This document shows, in pieces, positions 17,517 through 26,461 of a stretch of 64,000 nt of DNA. A model generated the notes under the pieces. That model was given only the letters and a program-made list of their open reading frames with translations, ran no database searches and was not told the origin of the DNA. The stretch is from an uncultured Bacteroidia bacterium (lineage in GTDB: Bacteria > Bacteroidota > Bacteroidia > Bacteroidales > UBA932). The stretch is taken from assembly GCA_902773925.1 (NCBI GenBank), contig CACYGI010000001.1:124001-188000 (forward strand). The letters are read 5' to 3'. How positions within the stretch are numbered: position 1 is the stretch's first letter; every line of letters begins with the position of its first letter. Position numbers and translations under genes: made by a program.

Positions 17517-19355
17517 TTACCATCCGGGGTTCTGTTCTATACCAAGGTTATAGACTTCATCCTGCGGAATCGGATAAAGATACATACGGCCGGCGTCGAA
17601 AATACGGTCCTCGATCTTGATGCGATTGTAGGAGTAAGTGGAGCCGGACTTGACGATGTCAACGCCGTAGATAGCGCCACCGATCAGCTCGGGTCCGCGC
17701 TTCCAGCGGAGAATATCATAGAAGTACTGATCTTCGAACGCGAACTCGATGATACGCTCGTTCTGGATCTTGTCGCGTGCCTGATCCTTCGTCATACCTG
17801 CAGGCAGACCGGGAAGACCTTCGGGGAGCACGGGGAAATCAGGATTCTCCGTACGCTCGACCAGGACATAGTAGTACGGGTCTGACTGGTTGTTCTGGAT
17901 CTTGTTGTTGGGCGGGCAGATGAGGCGGGCGCGGACGGTATTGATAGCCTCGATTGCGGAGAGTCCGCCATTGCCGTTATCCGGACCGTAAAGCTCATTC
18001 ATCGCCTCGGCATAGTTGAAGTATATCTCGGCCAGACGGATGTAGAACGGATAAGTTTTGCAACCGCCGGGGTTGTTCTTGTTCTTGCATTCGCGGCCCC
18101 AGTACTTGCGAAGGTAATAACCCGTGCGCGAGTAGAGGTGATTCTTCGGATCGCGGTCGGCACCGTAGGTGCTGCCGTCACGCCAGGTCTCGATGGCACG
18201 GTTGATCCACATACGGCCGTTGTAGAGCACGGTGTAATAGAAACGCGGGTCGCGGTTCTTATACATATTGGCTACGTGGTCGGGGTTGTTCCAGTCGAAA
18301 TCCTCGACACCAGTGACATTGCCAGAAGCGTCATACTTGATGACGGGGAAGCGGTCCACGAAGTTCTGTGTCGGCGAGTTGCTGCCGTAACCCCAGAACA
18401 TGTCACCGGGAGTCGCCTGCTCGTAGTTGATCATTCGCGTGTTGAAGTTGGTAGCATAGGTGCCTGCACGCTTGAAGACGATCAGCTCGGGATTCTGCGA
18501 AGGGGTCTTGCGGAGGAAGAGGTTCTGCCAGTCGGTGGTAAGCTTGTGGAAACCCTGTGCTTCGCAGTAATCGAGGCAATCCTTTGCCGCATCTGCGGCT
18601 GCCTTCCACTTGGCTGCATCACCGTTGGGATTGTGCAGGGGGCTTGCTGCGAGCAGAGTAACGCGGCTGCGCAGAGCCTTGCACCAGGTCTTGGTAGCGC
18701 GACCATAATCTTCCCACGATCCTTCATCGGACCACCAGTCGGGCAGCAGTGATTCTGCCAGATCGAGCTCACTCTGGATGAATGAGATGGTCTCGTCGAA
18801 CGATGCACGCGGAATCTTATAATCGGATTCGAGGTCAAGGACCGCCTTGACCAGCGGAACGCCGCCGTAACGCTTTGCCAGCTCGAAATAGAAGTAAGCC
18901 AGCATAAAATGGCACTCGCCCTTCATCAGCGGCTTGCGGCCGGTGGGTTCATTATTGAAGTTGTCAACGTTGTCGAGGAACATCCAGGCGCGGCGGATCT
19001 GCTTGTAGCAGCGATACCATACATCGGAGACTTCGGTATCGGCGGCAGTAGCTTTCCAGTTACCTACGTTGAAGGAACGGTTGGTAGCGCCATAGGATGC
19101 GGTGTACTCCGACATATCGGTCGCACTCTCGAGGAAGCCGTAGTATTCATCGAACTTGTAGTTGGCCTGAATACGCGGCATATAATAGTACATCATGTCC
19201 AGATAACGCTGAGCGCGCAGATAATCCTGGAAGATGTATTCCTTATCCTGCTCGCTGCTCGGAGCCTGGTCCAGGAACTTTTCGCAAGAAATGGTTGTCA
19301 GTGCCATAAAGGCGAATACAACCGCTGCAATGGAATATCGAATTATCTTTTTCAT
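17517..19355 (-). CDS. SusD/RagB-type nutrient-binding lipoprotein (pair 1)
   Basis: 612 residues from the ATG at 19355, which has a perfect GGAGG 7 bases upstream; a TTG two codons earlier is not needed. Lipobox TTISC, then EKFLDQAPSS. SusD landmarks: RRAWMFLDNVDNF, GECHFMLAYFYFELAKRYGGVPL, RLAEIYFNYAEAMNELYGPD, INTVRARLICPP, QNERIIEFAFEDQYFYDILRWKRG and the terminal EQNPGW. It pairs with SusC1 upstream. Its closest relative in the window is the SusD of pair 2, with the same landmarks but much substitution, so the two pairs probably bind different ligands or parts of one ligand. Confidence 0.95.
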   Translation of the reverse strand: MKKIIRYSIAAVVFAFMALTTISCEKFLDQAPSSEQDKEYIFQDYLRAQRYLDMMYYYMPRIQANYKFDEYYGFLESATDMSEYTASYGATNRSFNVGNWKATAADTEVSDVWYRCYKQIRRAWMFLDNVDNFNNEPTGRKPLMKGECHFMLAYFYFELAKRYGGVPLVKAVLDLESDYKIPRASFDETISFIQSELDLAESLLPDWWSDEGSWEDYGRATKTWCKALRSRVTLLAASPLHNPNGDAAKWKAAADAAKDCLDYCEAQGFHKLTTDWQNLFLRKTPSQNPELIVFKRAGTYATNFNTRMINYEQATPGDMFWGYGSNSPTQNFVDRFPVIKYDASGNVTGVEDFDWNNPDHVANMYKNRDPRFYYTVLYNGRMWINRAIETWRDGSTYGADRDPKNHLYSRTGYYLRKYWGRECKNKNNPGGCKTYPFYIRLAEIYFNYAEAMNELYGPDNGNGGLSAIEAINTVRARLICPPNNKIQNNQSDPYYYVLVERTENPDFPVLPEGLPGLPAGMTKDQARDKIQNERIIEFAFEDQYFYDILRWKRGPELIGGAIYGVDIVKSGSTYSYNRIKIEDRIFDAGRMYLYPIPQDEVYNLGIEQNPGW

Positions 19356-19362
19356 AATCAAT

Positions 19363-19367
19363 CCTCC
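19363..19367 (-). promoter_or_regulatory. Ribosome binding site of susD1
   Basis: GGAGG on the minus strand, 7 bases from the ATG at 19355 and directly after the TAA of susC1. The strongest Shine-Dalgarno site noticed in the window. Confidence 0.6.
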
Positions 19368-22300
19368 TTAGAACTTAAGATTGACACCGAAGCTGATACC
19401 CATTGTCTGCGGATAGACCGCGCCGGTCGAACCGGTCGGGGTCTCAGGGTCAACAACTTTCAGTTTGTCCCAGGTAACCAGATTGACGCCGCTCACGTGT
19501 ACGCGCGCGCCCTTGATGATGGCATCCTTGCGGGTCTTGAACGTATAGGACAGCTCCACGTTCTTCAGACGGAGGTAGGGGTTGTCCTTGAGGAAGAACG
19601 AGTTCTTGTTGTGATTCTGGCTCGTACCGCCGATGTGAAGTGCGGGATATGTAGCCGTATCGGCTGTTTCCGGAGTCCAGCGTCCCTGATGGATAGACTG
19701 GACGCGGCCGCGGTTGTAGAACTCATACATCAGGTAGTTGGAAATGAACACGCTGCTGTGAGCGGCACCCTGGAAGTGGATATCCAGACTGAAGCCCTTA
19801 TAGTCGAGTCCACCGGAGAAACCATAAACGATTTCAGGTATCTTGGAGTAACCGATGGGGACCTTATCGTACTCATTGACAACACCGTCGCCGTTGTAGT
19901 CAAGATACTTCAAGTCACCGGGGATCGGCGTGGTACCGACCTGCTGCACAGGACAGTTGTCAATATCTTCCTGATCCTTGAAGAAGCCGAGGACCATATA
20001 ACCGAACTGTTGTCCGATGGCGCGGCCTTCCTCTTTCTGCCACTCCAGCATGCTTGCAGCCTCGTCCTTGAATACGACTTCGTTGTGGACGTAGGTGAAG
20101 TTGCCGCGCAGATTGTAAGAGAGATCCTTGGTGATATTGTCACGGAAGCTCAGATCCACTTCCCAGCCGTTCTTCTTGGTCTTACCGATGTTCATATCGG
20201 AGAATCCGATACCGATGACGCCCGGGATGGAGTTGGGGGTCATAAGGATGTCGCTGCGGTTCTCCAGGAAGCGGTCCATCGTGAAGTTGAGCTTCTTCCA
20301 GAGGGTAATATCGAAACCGATATTGGTCTGGTATGCCTTTTCCCAGGTTGCCAGAGGATTGGCGATGGACGGCTCGGTGGTATAACCGTTGGAGTTGCCG
20401 GCATCCTGGCCGAAATATGAATAGTCGGTCGAACCGGTGGTCCACTTGCCTTCCTTGTAGATGAATCGGGTATTTGCATAGTCATTACCGGTCAGACCAT
20501 AGGAGAGACGCACCTTCAGGCGCGTGATAGTCTGATTGTTCTTGAGGAATGACTCGTTGTGTACGTTCCAGCCAAGGGAAATCGAAGGGAAGAGACCGAA
20601 ACGGCGGCCGGGAGCGAAGTTCTCACTGCCTCGGTATGCTGCATTGGCCTCTACGTGATAGATATCCTTGTATGCATAATTGAAACGGCCGATGAAGCTG
20701 ACCGACTTGTACGGAATGGAAGTACCTGTACGATAGTCGGAGAGGTTGCCGATGGCCGTTGCGCTCAGGTTGTGGTTGCCGATCTGGCCCTTCCAGTTGA
20801 TGATGGCCTCGCCGTACGCCTTGCGCGTAGAGGAGATCGAACCATCGGAGGTGGAATAGAAGACCGGCTCGAGGAAAGCCTGATAGCGGTCATCGCGGCC
20901 GGCTTCGGAGATAAGCTGATATGTCGACTGGGTCTCGGTCCACTGACCATAGTTGCCGAAGTTGGAGTCGTAAGCCATACGGAGTGAAACCGTCAGGCCT
21001 TTGATCCACTGGCTGAAGTCATATGAAACCTTGAGGGAGGACTTGATCGTATTGTTCTTTGCGCGGTACGAACCACGGGTATTGAGCAGATACAGAGGGT
21101 TGGCTGCAGGGAAGTCGGTCGTACCGGCATATGAGCCGTCGGGGTTGAGCGCAGGCATCACCCACGAAGGGATACGGTTCATATACTGGAAGATATCCGT
21201 GTTCTCATACGGCTGGGACTTATCCGTCATACCACCGCTGATATCGAGTGAAACCGTGAGGGCCTTGGTCAGCGAGACGTCCACGTTGGAACGGAAGGTG
21301 TAGCGCTGGTAACCGAACTTAGGGTCATAGATACGCCCCTGAGTGGTCTTGAGCTGACCTTCCTGGTACATATAAGTACCGGAAACGTAGTACTTGACGC
21401 TCTTTGTACCGCCACGGATGCTCAGCGAGTTGTTGGTCTGCGTCGAGAACTTCTTCATCATGATGCTGTACCAGTCAGTGTCAGGATAACGGTAAGGGTC
21501 GTCCTGAATGCGGTAGTGCTCCAGAGTGGCCTCGTCGTAAATCGGCTCCTGGCCATCATTCATCAGGGCTTCGTTGTAGAGAAGCAAGCTCTCGTAGGAG
21601 TTCAGGTACTGAGGATAACGCGTCGGGGTGTTGAGGGTGAGCGAACTCGAGAAAGATACCGAAGGACGGCCTTCCTGACCGCGCTTGGTAGTGACGAGAA
21701 TGACACCGTTCGCCGACTTCGAACCATACACAGCCGTTGCAGCCGCATCCTTGAGGATCGAGAAGCTCTCAATCTCGGAAGGGTCGAGGCGGAGGAACTG
21801 TGACTGGTTGCTCTCCACGCCGTCGATGACGTACAGAGGCTCTGCATCGTTCCAGGTACCTGCGCCGCGGATATACATCGTTGACTCATCGGCACCGGGC
21901 TGTCCGCTGGCCTGCATCGTAACCAGACCGGGGATACGTCCCGCGACCGCGTTAGAAATATTGGAGACCGGAGATTTGACGATATCATCTGCCTTGACGG
22001 TGGAAATTGCAGATGACATCGCTGACTTCTTCTGCTCGCCGAATGCGATGACGACCGTCTCCTCGATCATCGTCGCTTCAAGCGTCATATTGACGTCAAT
22101 CACCTGCCGCTTTCCGACCGGCACATTCTTCGTCTCATAACCGAGGAAGCTGAATGCCAGCGTTGCCTTACTGTCCACCGTAATCTCATAGTGGCCCTTG
22201 GCATCGGTGGTGGTACCCAGGGTCGTACCGACAACGACCACATCGACGAACGGGAACGGTTCTCCCATCTCATCCTTGACCGTACCGGTAATCTTGACTT

Positions 22301-22430
22301 TCCCGGCTGATGCCTGATTGGCTGTCTGGGCCGCTGCGCTCACACCCAGCAAGAGTATGAGTGTTAAAGCCATGCAGCTTTTCAAGATGAAAGGCATCAC
22401 TCCGAAAAAGGACTTCCTAATGTTTTTCAT
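19368..22430 (-). CDS. SusC/RagA-type TonB-linked outer-membrane transporter (pair 1)
   Basis: 1020 residues. A long basic start and signal peptide end at SAAAQ. Then a carboxypeptidase-regulatory-like domain (VKITGTVKDEMGEPFPFVDV through LAFSFLGYETKNVPVG), the conserved ETVVIAFGEQKKSAMSSAI segment, and the plug (IPGLVTMQASGQPGADES, YIRGAGTWNDAEPLYVIDG, EIESFSILKDAAATAVYGSKSANGVILVTTKRG). The barrel ends MGISFGVNLKF. First gene of the five-gene Sus-type operon, with a -7 promoter box 13 bases before the start. The adjacent DNA holds no AraC, hybrid two-component or ECF/anti-sigma regulator, so control must come from elsewhere. Confidence 0.96.
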   Translation of the reverse strand: MKNIRKSFFGVMPFILKSCMALTLILLLGVSAAAQTANQASAGKVKITGTVKDEMGEPFPFVDVVVVGTTLGTTTDAKGHYEITVDSKATLAFSFLGYETKNVPVGKRQVIDVNMTLEATMIEETVVIAFGEQKKSAMSSAISTVKADDIVKSPVSNISNAVAGRIPGLVTMQASGQPGADESTMYIRGAGTWNDAEPLYVIDGVESNQSQFLRLDPSEIESFSILKDAAATAVYGSKSANGVILVTTKRGQEGRPSVSFSSSLTLNTPTRYPQYLNSYESLLLYNEALMNDGQEPIYDEATLEHYRIQDDPYRYPDTDWYSIMMKKFSTQTNNSLSIRGGTKSVKYYVSGTYMYQEGQLKTTQGRIYDPKFGYQRYTFRSNVDVSLTKALTVSLDISGGMTDKSQPYENTDIFQYMNRIPSWVMPALNPDGSYAGTTDFPAANPLYLLNTRGSYRAKNNTIKSSLKVSYDFSQWIKGLTVSLRMAYDSNFGNYGQWTETQSTYQLISEAGRDDRYQAFLEPVFYSTSDGSISSTRKAYGEAIINWKGQIGNHNLSATAIGNLSDYRTGTSIPYKSVSFIGRFNYAYKDIYHVEANAAYRGSENFAPGRRFGLFPSISLGWNVHNESFLKNNQTITRLKVRLSYGLTGNDYANTRFIYKEGKWTTGSTDYSYFGQDAGNSNGYTTEPSIANPLATWEKAYQTNIGFDITLWKKLNFTMDRFLENRSDILMTPNSIPGVIGIGFSDMNIGKTKKNGWEVDLSFRDNITKDLSYNLRGNFTYVHNEVVFKDEAASMLEWQKEEGRAIGQQFGYMVLGFFKDQEDIDNCPVQQVGTTPIPGDLKYLDYNGDGVVNEYDKVPIGYSKIPEIVYGFSGGLDYKGFSLDIHFQGAAHSSVFISNYLMYEFYNRGRVQSIHQGRWTPETADTATYPALHIGGTSQNHNKNSFFLKDNPYLRLKNVELSYTFKTRKDAIIKGARVHVSGVNLVTWDKLKVVDPETPTGSTGAVYPQTMGISFGVNLKF

Positions 22431-22604
22431 ATCAAGAAAAGTACAAAATTATCCGCGTAAATGTACGAATTAATCCTCTCGAAACCAAATAAAACCGCCT
22501 TGGAGGGCATTTTGTATCATATTATTACCTATTTATGCCTGTTACAAAATAATCTTTATTTAAACCGCACATTTTTTTTAAAATTTTGCAACCCGCAGTT
22601 AACA
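22431..22604. promoter_or_regulatory. AT-rich regulatory region upstream of the Sus operon
   Basis: A 174-base AT-rich stretch without a gene. It holds a -7 box TAATTTTG on the minus strand at 22444-22451. The octamer TACAAAAT occurs at 22442-22449 (overlapping the box) and 22543-22550, and its inverse ATTTTGTA at 22509-22516; the last two form an inverted repeat with 26 bases between. These could be operator half-sites for a regulator of the Sus operon, or chance in AT-rich DNA. Confidence 0.45.
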
Positions 22605-22640
22605 AAAAACCAAGTGAACGGAATCGCTCACTTGGTTTTT
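22605..22640 (-). terminator. Intrinsic terminator between the tRNA/str operon and the Sus operon
   Basis: A 13-bp stem AAAAACCAAGTGA / TCACTTGGTTTTT, with two more pairs possible inside the 10-base loop. On the minus strand it is followed by a T run, so it should stop read-through from the str operon and tRNA before the susC1 promoter. Confidence 0.8.
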
Positions 22641-22675
22641 GTTTGTAAACGAATTTAAGTACGAATTTGCCCTTA

Positions 22676-22771
22676 CTACTCGGCAGTGCCTCCGGCATCG
22701 GCACTGACAGAGACGAACTTTGTCTCGCCGCGGGCATTCACAGCCTGGTCTTCGTCCGTATGGAACGGCAA
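22676..22771 (-). pseudogene. Possible gene remnant (31 codons)
   Basis: An open stretch of 31 codons from a TTG (reading LPFHTDEDQAVNARGETKF and on) ending GGTAE-stop, bounded upstream in frame by TAG. Third codon positions are GC-rich as in real genes here, and the composition looks like the C-terminus of a larger protein, but no family is recognised and no normal start exists. It may be the decayed end of a lost gene between the tRNA and the Sus operon, or chance. Confidence 0.25.
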
Positions 22772-22854
22772 GCCGCACTAACGGATCCCCTTTCGCTTCC
22801 CGGCACCATAGTCGATCCTTTTATCGCACCGTAAAACCACGATCTTAAAACCAC

Positions 22855-22889
22855 AATAGCCGCACGGCATCAACGCACGTGCGGCTATT
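22855..22889 (-). terminator. Hairpin after the tRNA gene
   Basis: An 11-bp perfect inverted repeat AATAGCCGCAC / GTGCGGCTATT with a 13-base loop, starting 4 bases after the tRNA 3' end on the minus strand. It is followed by TGTGGTTTTAAG, a poor U tract. Probably the first of two terminators in series, or a 3'-processing structure. Confidence 0.6.
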
Positions 22890-22893
22890 TGCG

Positions 22894-22967
22894 TGGTCCC
22901 TGCAGGGCATGATCCTGCGACCCTCTGATTATGAGTCAGATGCTCTAACCAACTGAGCTAAGGGACC
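22894..22967 (-). tRNA. tRNA with CAU anticodon (Met or lysidine-Ile)
   Basis: A full cloverleaf on the minus strand: acceptor GGTCCCT/AGGGACC, D arm GCTC-AGTTGGTTA-GAGC, anticodon arm TCTGA-CTCATAA-TCAGA with anticodon CAU (22931-22933), variable GGGTC, T stem GCAGG/CCTGC, discriminator A. CCA is not encoded (ACG follows). The D arm is of elongator type, so it is not initiator tRNA; elongator Met and Ile(k2CAU) cannot be separated by eye. The T loop reads ATCATGC rather than TTCRANY, i.e. A54 and T58 in place of T54 and A58. It follows rpsJ on the same strand by 29 bases. Confidence 0.9.
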
Positions 22968-22975
22968 TGATTCAC

Positions 22976-22990
22976 CGGGGCCGGGCCCCG
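22976..22990 (-). other. GC-rich hairpin between rpsJ and the tRNA
   Basis: CGGGGCC-G-GGCCCCG, a perfect palindromic repeat 6 bases after the rpsJ stop and 8 bases before the tRNA 5' end, without a T tract. It may stabilise the upstream mRNA or direct processing that frees the tRNA from a str-operon transcript. Confidence 0.4.
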
Positions 22991-22996
22991 ACGAAA

Positions 22997-23302
22997 CTAT
23001 ACTTTGATCTCAACCTCGACACCACTGGGAAGCTCAAGCTTCATCAGTGCATCGACAGTCTTCGGCGTCGAGCTGTAGATATCCAGCAGACGGCGGAAAG
23101 AGTTGAGCTCGAACTGCTCACGAGCCTTCTTGTTGACGAAGGTCGAACGGTTGACCGTAAAGATCTTCTTGTCAGTGGGAAGGGGAATCGGACCGCTGAC
23201 CACAGCGCCCGTGCTCTTCACAGTTTTCACGATCTTATCGGCGGACTTGTCCACCAGTGCGTGATCGTAAGATTTGAGTTTAATTCTGATTTTCTGACTC
23301 AT
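22997..23302 (-). CDS. rpsJ: 30S ribosomal protein S10
   Basis: 101 residues from the ATG at 23302 ([20 protein letters not shown]); a longer frame back to 23434 only overlaps fusA and is not real. The hallmarks [17 protein letters not shown] and [30 protein letters not shown] are those of S10, which sits in the 30S head and also acts as NusE in antitermination. It follows fusA by 22 bases, the Bacteroidota arrangement, but rplC and the rest of the S10 operon do not follow; a tRNA and terminators come instead. Confidence 0.98.
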   Translation of the reverse strand: MSQKIRIKLKSYDHALVDKSADKIVKTVKSTGAVVSGPIPLPTDKKIFTVNRSTFVNKKAREQFELNSFRRLLDIYSSTPKTVDALMKLELPSGVEVEIKV

Positions 23303-23324
23303 TATAGTTGACTTTTGTATTTCT

Positions 23325-25442
23325 TTATTCGTCATCATCCGACTGCACACGGCGGCCCTGCTTGCTGATAACTTCCTGTGCGATGTTGGAAGGAACCTCA
23401 GCATAATGCGAGAACTCCATCGAACTGGTCGCACGGCCGGAAGTGATCGTACGCAGAATCGTCACATAACCGAACTGCTCCGAAAGGGGAACCTTGGCCT
23501 TGACGATGCGGGCATTGCCCTTGCTGTCCATATCGACAATCTGACCGCGGCGGCGGTTCAGGTCACCGACCACATCACCCATATAATCCTCAGGAGTGAC
23601 AACCTCGAGAGACATTATAGGCTCCATAAGGACCGGACCGCACTTGCCAAGGGCGTGGCGGAACGCCATACGGGCGCAAATCTCGAACGAGAGCTGATCG
23701 GAATCCACCGGGTGGAACGAACCATCCAGCAGGCGGACCTTGAGTGAAGTGACTTCGTAACCTGCGAGAACACCGTTTGCCATTGCGGACTTGAAGCCCT
23801 TCTCGACAGCGGGGATAAATTCGCGGGGAATATTGCCGCCCTTGACCTCGTCCAGGAACTGAAGGCCTGTTACGCCCTCGTCCGCAGGACCGATCTCGAC
23901 GATAATATCCGCAAACTTACCACGGCCGCCGGTCTGCTTCTTGAAGACCTCGCGATGCTGGGTGCTCCGTGTAATGGCCTCCTTGTAGTTGACCTGGGGA
24001 GCGCCCTGGTTGATCTCTACGCCAAACTCGCGGCGGAGACGGTCGACGATGATATCGAGATGCAGCTCACCCATACCGCTGATGATCGTCTGACCGGTCT
24101 CGGCGTTGGACTGAACTGTGAATGTAGGGTCCTCTTCGGCCAACTTGCCCAGAGCCACTCCGAGCTTGTCGAGATCCGCCTGCGTCTTGGGCTCGACCGC
24201 CAGACCGATCACAGGATCGGGGAAGGTGATCGACTCCAGGATGGTGGGAGCGTTTTCTGCACAGATGGTATCACCCGTGCGGAGCTCCTTGAATCCGACA
24301 GCCGCGCAGATATCGCCGGCCTCGACAAAGTCGATGGCGTTCTGCTTGTTGGAGTGCATCTGGTAAAGCCGGGCGACGCGCTCTTTCTTGCCGGTGCGTG
24401 TGTTGAGCACATACGAACCTGCATCGAGGCGTCCCGAATAAGCCCTGAGGAAAGCAAGACGACCCACGAAAGGATCTGTTGCAATCTTGAAGACAAGAGC
24501 GCAGAACGGCTCGCTGGCCGACGGCTTGCGCTCAATCTCAGCGCCGGTACGGACATCCGTCCCTTTGACGCTGCCCTTGTCGAGCGGCGAAGGAAGATAG
24601 CGTATGACTGCATCCAGAAGGAACTGGACGCCCTTGTTCTTGAAGGAAGAACCGCAGCACGCGGGAACGACGGCCATATCGATGGTCGCCTTGCGCAGCG
24701 CGTCGATAATCTCCTGCTCCGTAATCGAATCAGGATCCTCGAAGAACTTCTCCAGAATCGTATCGTTGTACTCTGCGACTGACTCGACCAGACGGCCGCG
24801 CCACTCCTCGACTTCATCTACCATATCGGCGGGAATCGGACGCTCTTCGAAATTGACGAGGTCCTTGCTCGTCGCATCATAGTAGTATGCTTTCTTGGAA
24901 ATCAGGTCAACGATGCCTTCGAACTTGTCTTCGGCACCGATCGGGAGACAGATCGGGACTGCATTTGCACCGAGCTTCGCGTGAATCTCTTCGATCACTG
25001 CGAGGAAGTCGGCGCCCGTGCGGTCCATCTTGTTGACATACGCAATCTTGGGGACGCGATATTTGTCGGCCTGGCGCCAAACGGTCTCGGACTGGGGCTG
25101 AACGCGGCCGACGGCGCAGAACGTCGCGACCGTACCGTCAAGAACACGGAGCGAACGCTCCACCTCGACCGTGAAATCCACGTGACCCGGAGTATCGATA
25201 AGGTTGATCTGGTACTGCTGGCCGTCATAATGCCAGAACGCAGTGGTAGCCGCGCTCGTGATGGTAATACCACGCTCCTGCTCCTGGACCATCCAGTCCA
25301 TGGTAGCGGCGCCGTCGTGCACCTCGCCTATCTTGTGGGTCTTGCCCGTATAGTAAAGGATTCGCTCCGACGTGGTGGTCTTACCGGCATCAATATGAGC
25401 CATGATACCGATATTCCGCGTGTATTTGAGATCTCTTGCCAT
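23325..25442 (-). CDS. fusA: Elongation factor G
   Basis: 705 residues, usual for EF-G. GTPase motifs: [19 protein letters not shown] (G1), [14 protein letters not shown] (G2), [21 protein letters not shown] (G3), [11 protein letters not shown] (G4). The C-terminal domains IV/V include [14 protein letters not shown] and [26 protein letters not shown]. It drives ribosomal translocation. Third gene of the str operon. The P loop is AHIDAGKT, the bacterial EF-G form. Confidence 0.98.
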   Translation of the reverse strand: MARDLKYTRNIGIMAHIDAGKTTTSERILYYTGKTHKIGEVHDGAATMDWMVQEQERGITITSAATTAFWHYDGQQYQINLIDTPGHVDFTVEVERSLRVLDGTVATFCAVGRVQPQSETVWRQADKYRVPKIAYVNKMDRTGADFLAVIEEIHAKLGANAVPICLPIGAEDKFEGIVDLISKKAYYYDATSKDLVNFEERPIPADMVDEVEEWRGRLVESVAEYNDTILEKFFEDPDSITEQEIIDALRKATIDMAVVPACCGSSFKNKGVQFLLDAVIRYLPSPLDKGSVKGTDVRTGAEIERKPSASEPFCALVFKIATDPFVGRLAFLRAYSGRLDAGSYVLNTRTGKKERVARLYQMHSNKQNAIDFVEAGDICAAVGFKELRTGDTICAENAPTILESITFPDPVIGLAVEPKTQADLDKLGVALGKLAEEDPTFTVQSNAETGQTIISGMGELHLDIIVDRLRREFGVEINQGAPQVNYKEAITRSTQHREVFKKQTGGRGKFADIIVEIGPADEGVTGLQFLDEVKGGNIPREFIPAVEKGFKSAMANGVLAGYEVTSLKVRLLDGSFHPVDSDQLSFEICARMAFRHALGKCGPVLMEPIMSLEVVTPEDYMGDVVGDLNRRRGQIVDMDSKGNARIVKAKVPLSEQFGYVTILRTITSGRATSSMEFSHYAEVPSNIAQEVISKQGRRVQSDDDE

Positions 25443-25460
25443 TCCCCTCGTTTGTTAGGA

Positions 25461-25937
25461 TTAGATGCGGAAGTGTGCAAACGCCTTGTTGGCCTCTGCC
25501 ATCCTGTGCATTTCCTCTTTTCTCTTGAATGCCGCACCTTCGCTGTTGTATGCGGCTATGATTTCTGCTGCCAATTTTTCAGCCATTGAATGGCCGGCGC
25601 GCTTGCGGGCGTAGAGTATCATATTCTTCATTGAGAGAGAGACTTTACGTTCCGGACGCACCTCTATAGGAACCTGGAAGTTCGCACCACCGACTCTGCG
25701 GCTCTTGACCTCGACCTGCGGAGTCACGTTTTCCAATGCTTTTTTCCAAATCTGGAGAGGAGCCTCGTCAGAATCCTTCATCTTCTCGCCTACCATATCA
25801 ATGGCATCGTAAAAAATAGAATAAGCGATACTCTTCTTCCCCTGCAACATAAGATTGTTCACGAAACGGGTAACCTCGACATCGTGAAACTTAGGATCAG
25901 GAAGTAGAATCCTCTTTTTAGGCTTCGTTTTTCTCAT
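25461..25937 (-). CDS. rpsG: 30S ribosomal protein S7
   Basis: 158 residues: [20 protein letters not shown] opening, [24 protein letters not shown], the S7 core [21 protein letters not shown] and EVRPERK, and the C-terminal [40 protein letters not shown]. It binds the 3' major domain of 16S rRNA and nucleates the 30S head. Between rpsL and fusA in the str operon. Confidence 0.98.
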   Translation of the reverse strand: MRKTKPKKRILLPDPKFHDVEVTRFVNNLMLQGKKSIAYSIFYDAIDMVGEKMKDSDEAPLQIWKKALENVTPQVEVKSRRVGGANFQVPIEVRPERKVSLSMKNMILYARKRAGHSMAEKLAAEIIAAYNSEGAAFKRKEEMHRMAEANKAFAHFRI

Positions 25938-25968
25938 TTTTGTTGGGAATTAAGTGAAAATTAAGTGG

Positions 25969-26355
<387 letters not shown>

Positions 26356-26407
26356 AAATGGTTAATAATCTTATAATTAAATAATATTCCGCATTTTTTG
26401 CGGAACG

Positions 26408-26438
26408 CAAAGGTAATCCTTTTTTCGGGATTTACAAA
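26408..26438 (-). promoter_or_regulatory. Promoter of the str operon
   Basis: On the minus strand TTTG (26435-26438), a 19-base spacer, then TACCTTTG (26408-26415): a complete Bacteroidetes -33/-7 promoter 52 bases before the rpsL start, the best promoter in the window. A hairpin TTCCGC-N7-GCGGAA (26387-26405) lies at the expected start of the message and could be part of the leader or end upstream transcription. Confidence 0.75.
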
Positions 26439-26461
26439 CAAGTTTTTGACAAATATGCCTC

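Noticed and set aside
22525-22737. A 70-codon minus-strand frame between the Sus operon and the tRNA
   Set aside because: It runs through the terminator at 22605-22640 and has atypical AT-rich codons.
26387-26405. The hairpin TTCCGC-N7-GCGGAA as a terminator of the cassette genes
   Set aside because: Its stem is only 6 bp, it overlaps the expected str transcription start, and on the minus strand it is followed by TATTATTTAA and not a T run. Left as a possible leader structure.
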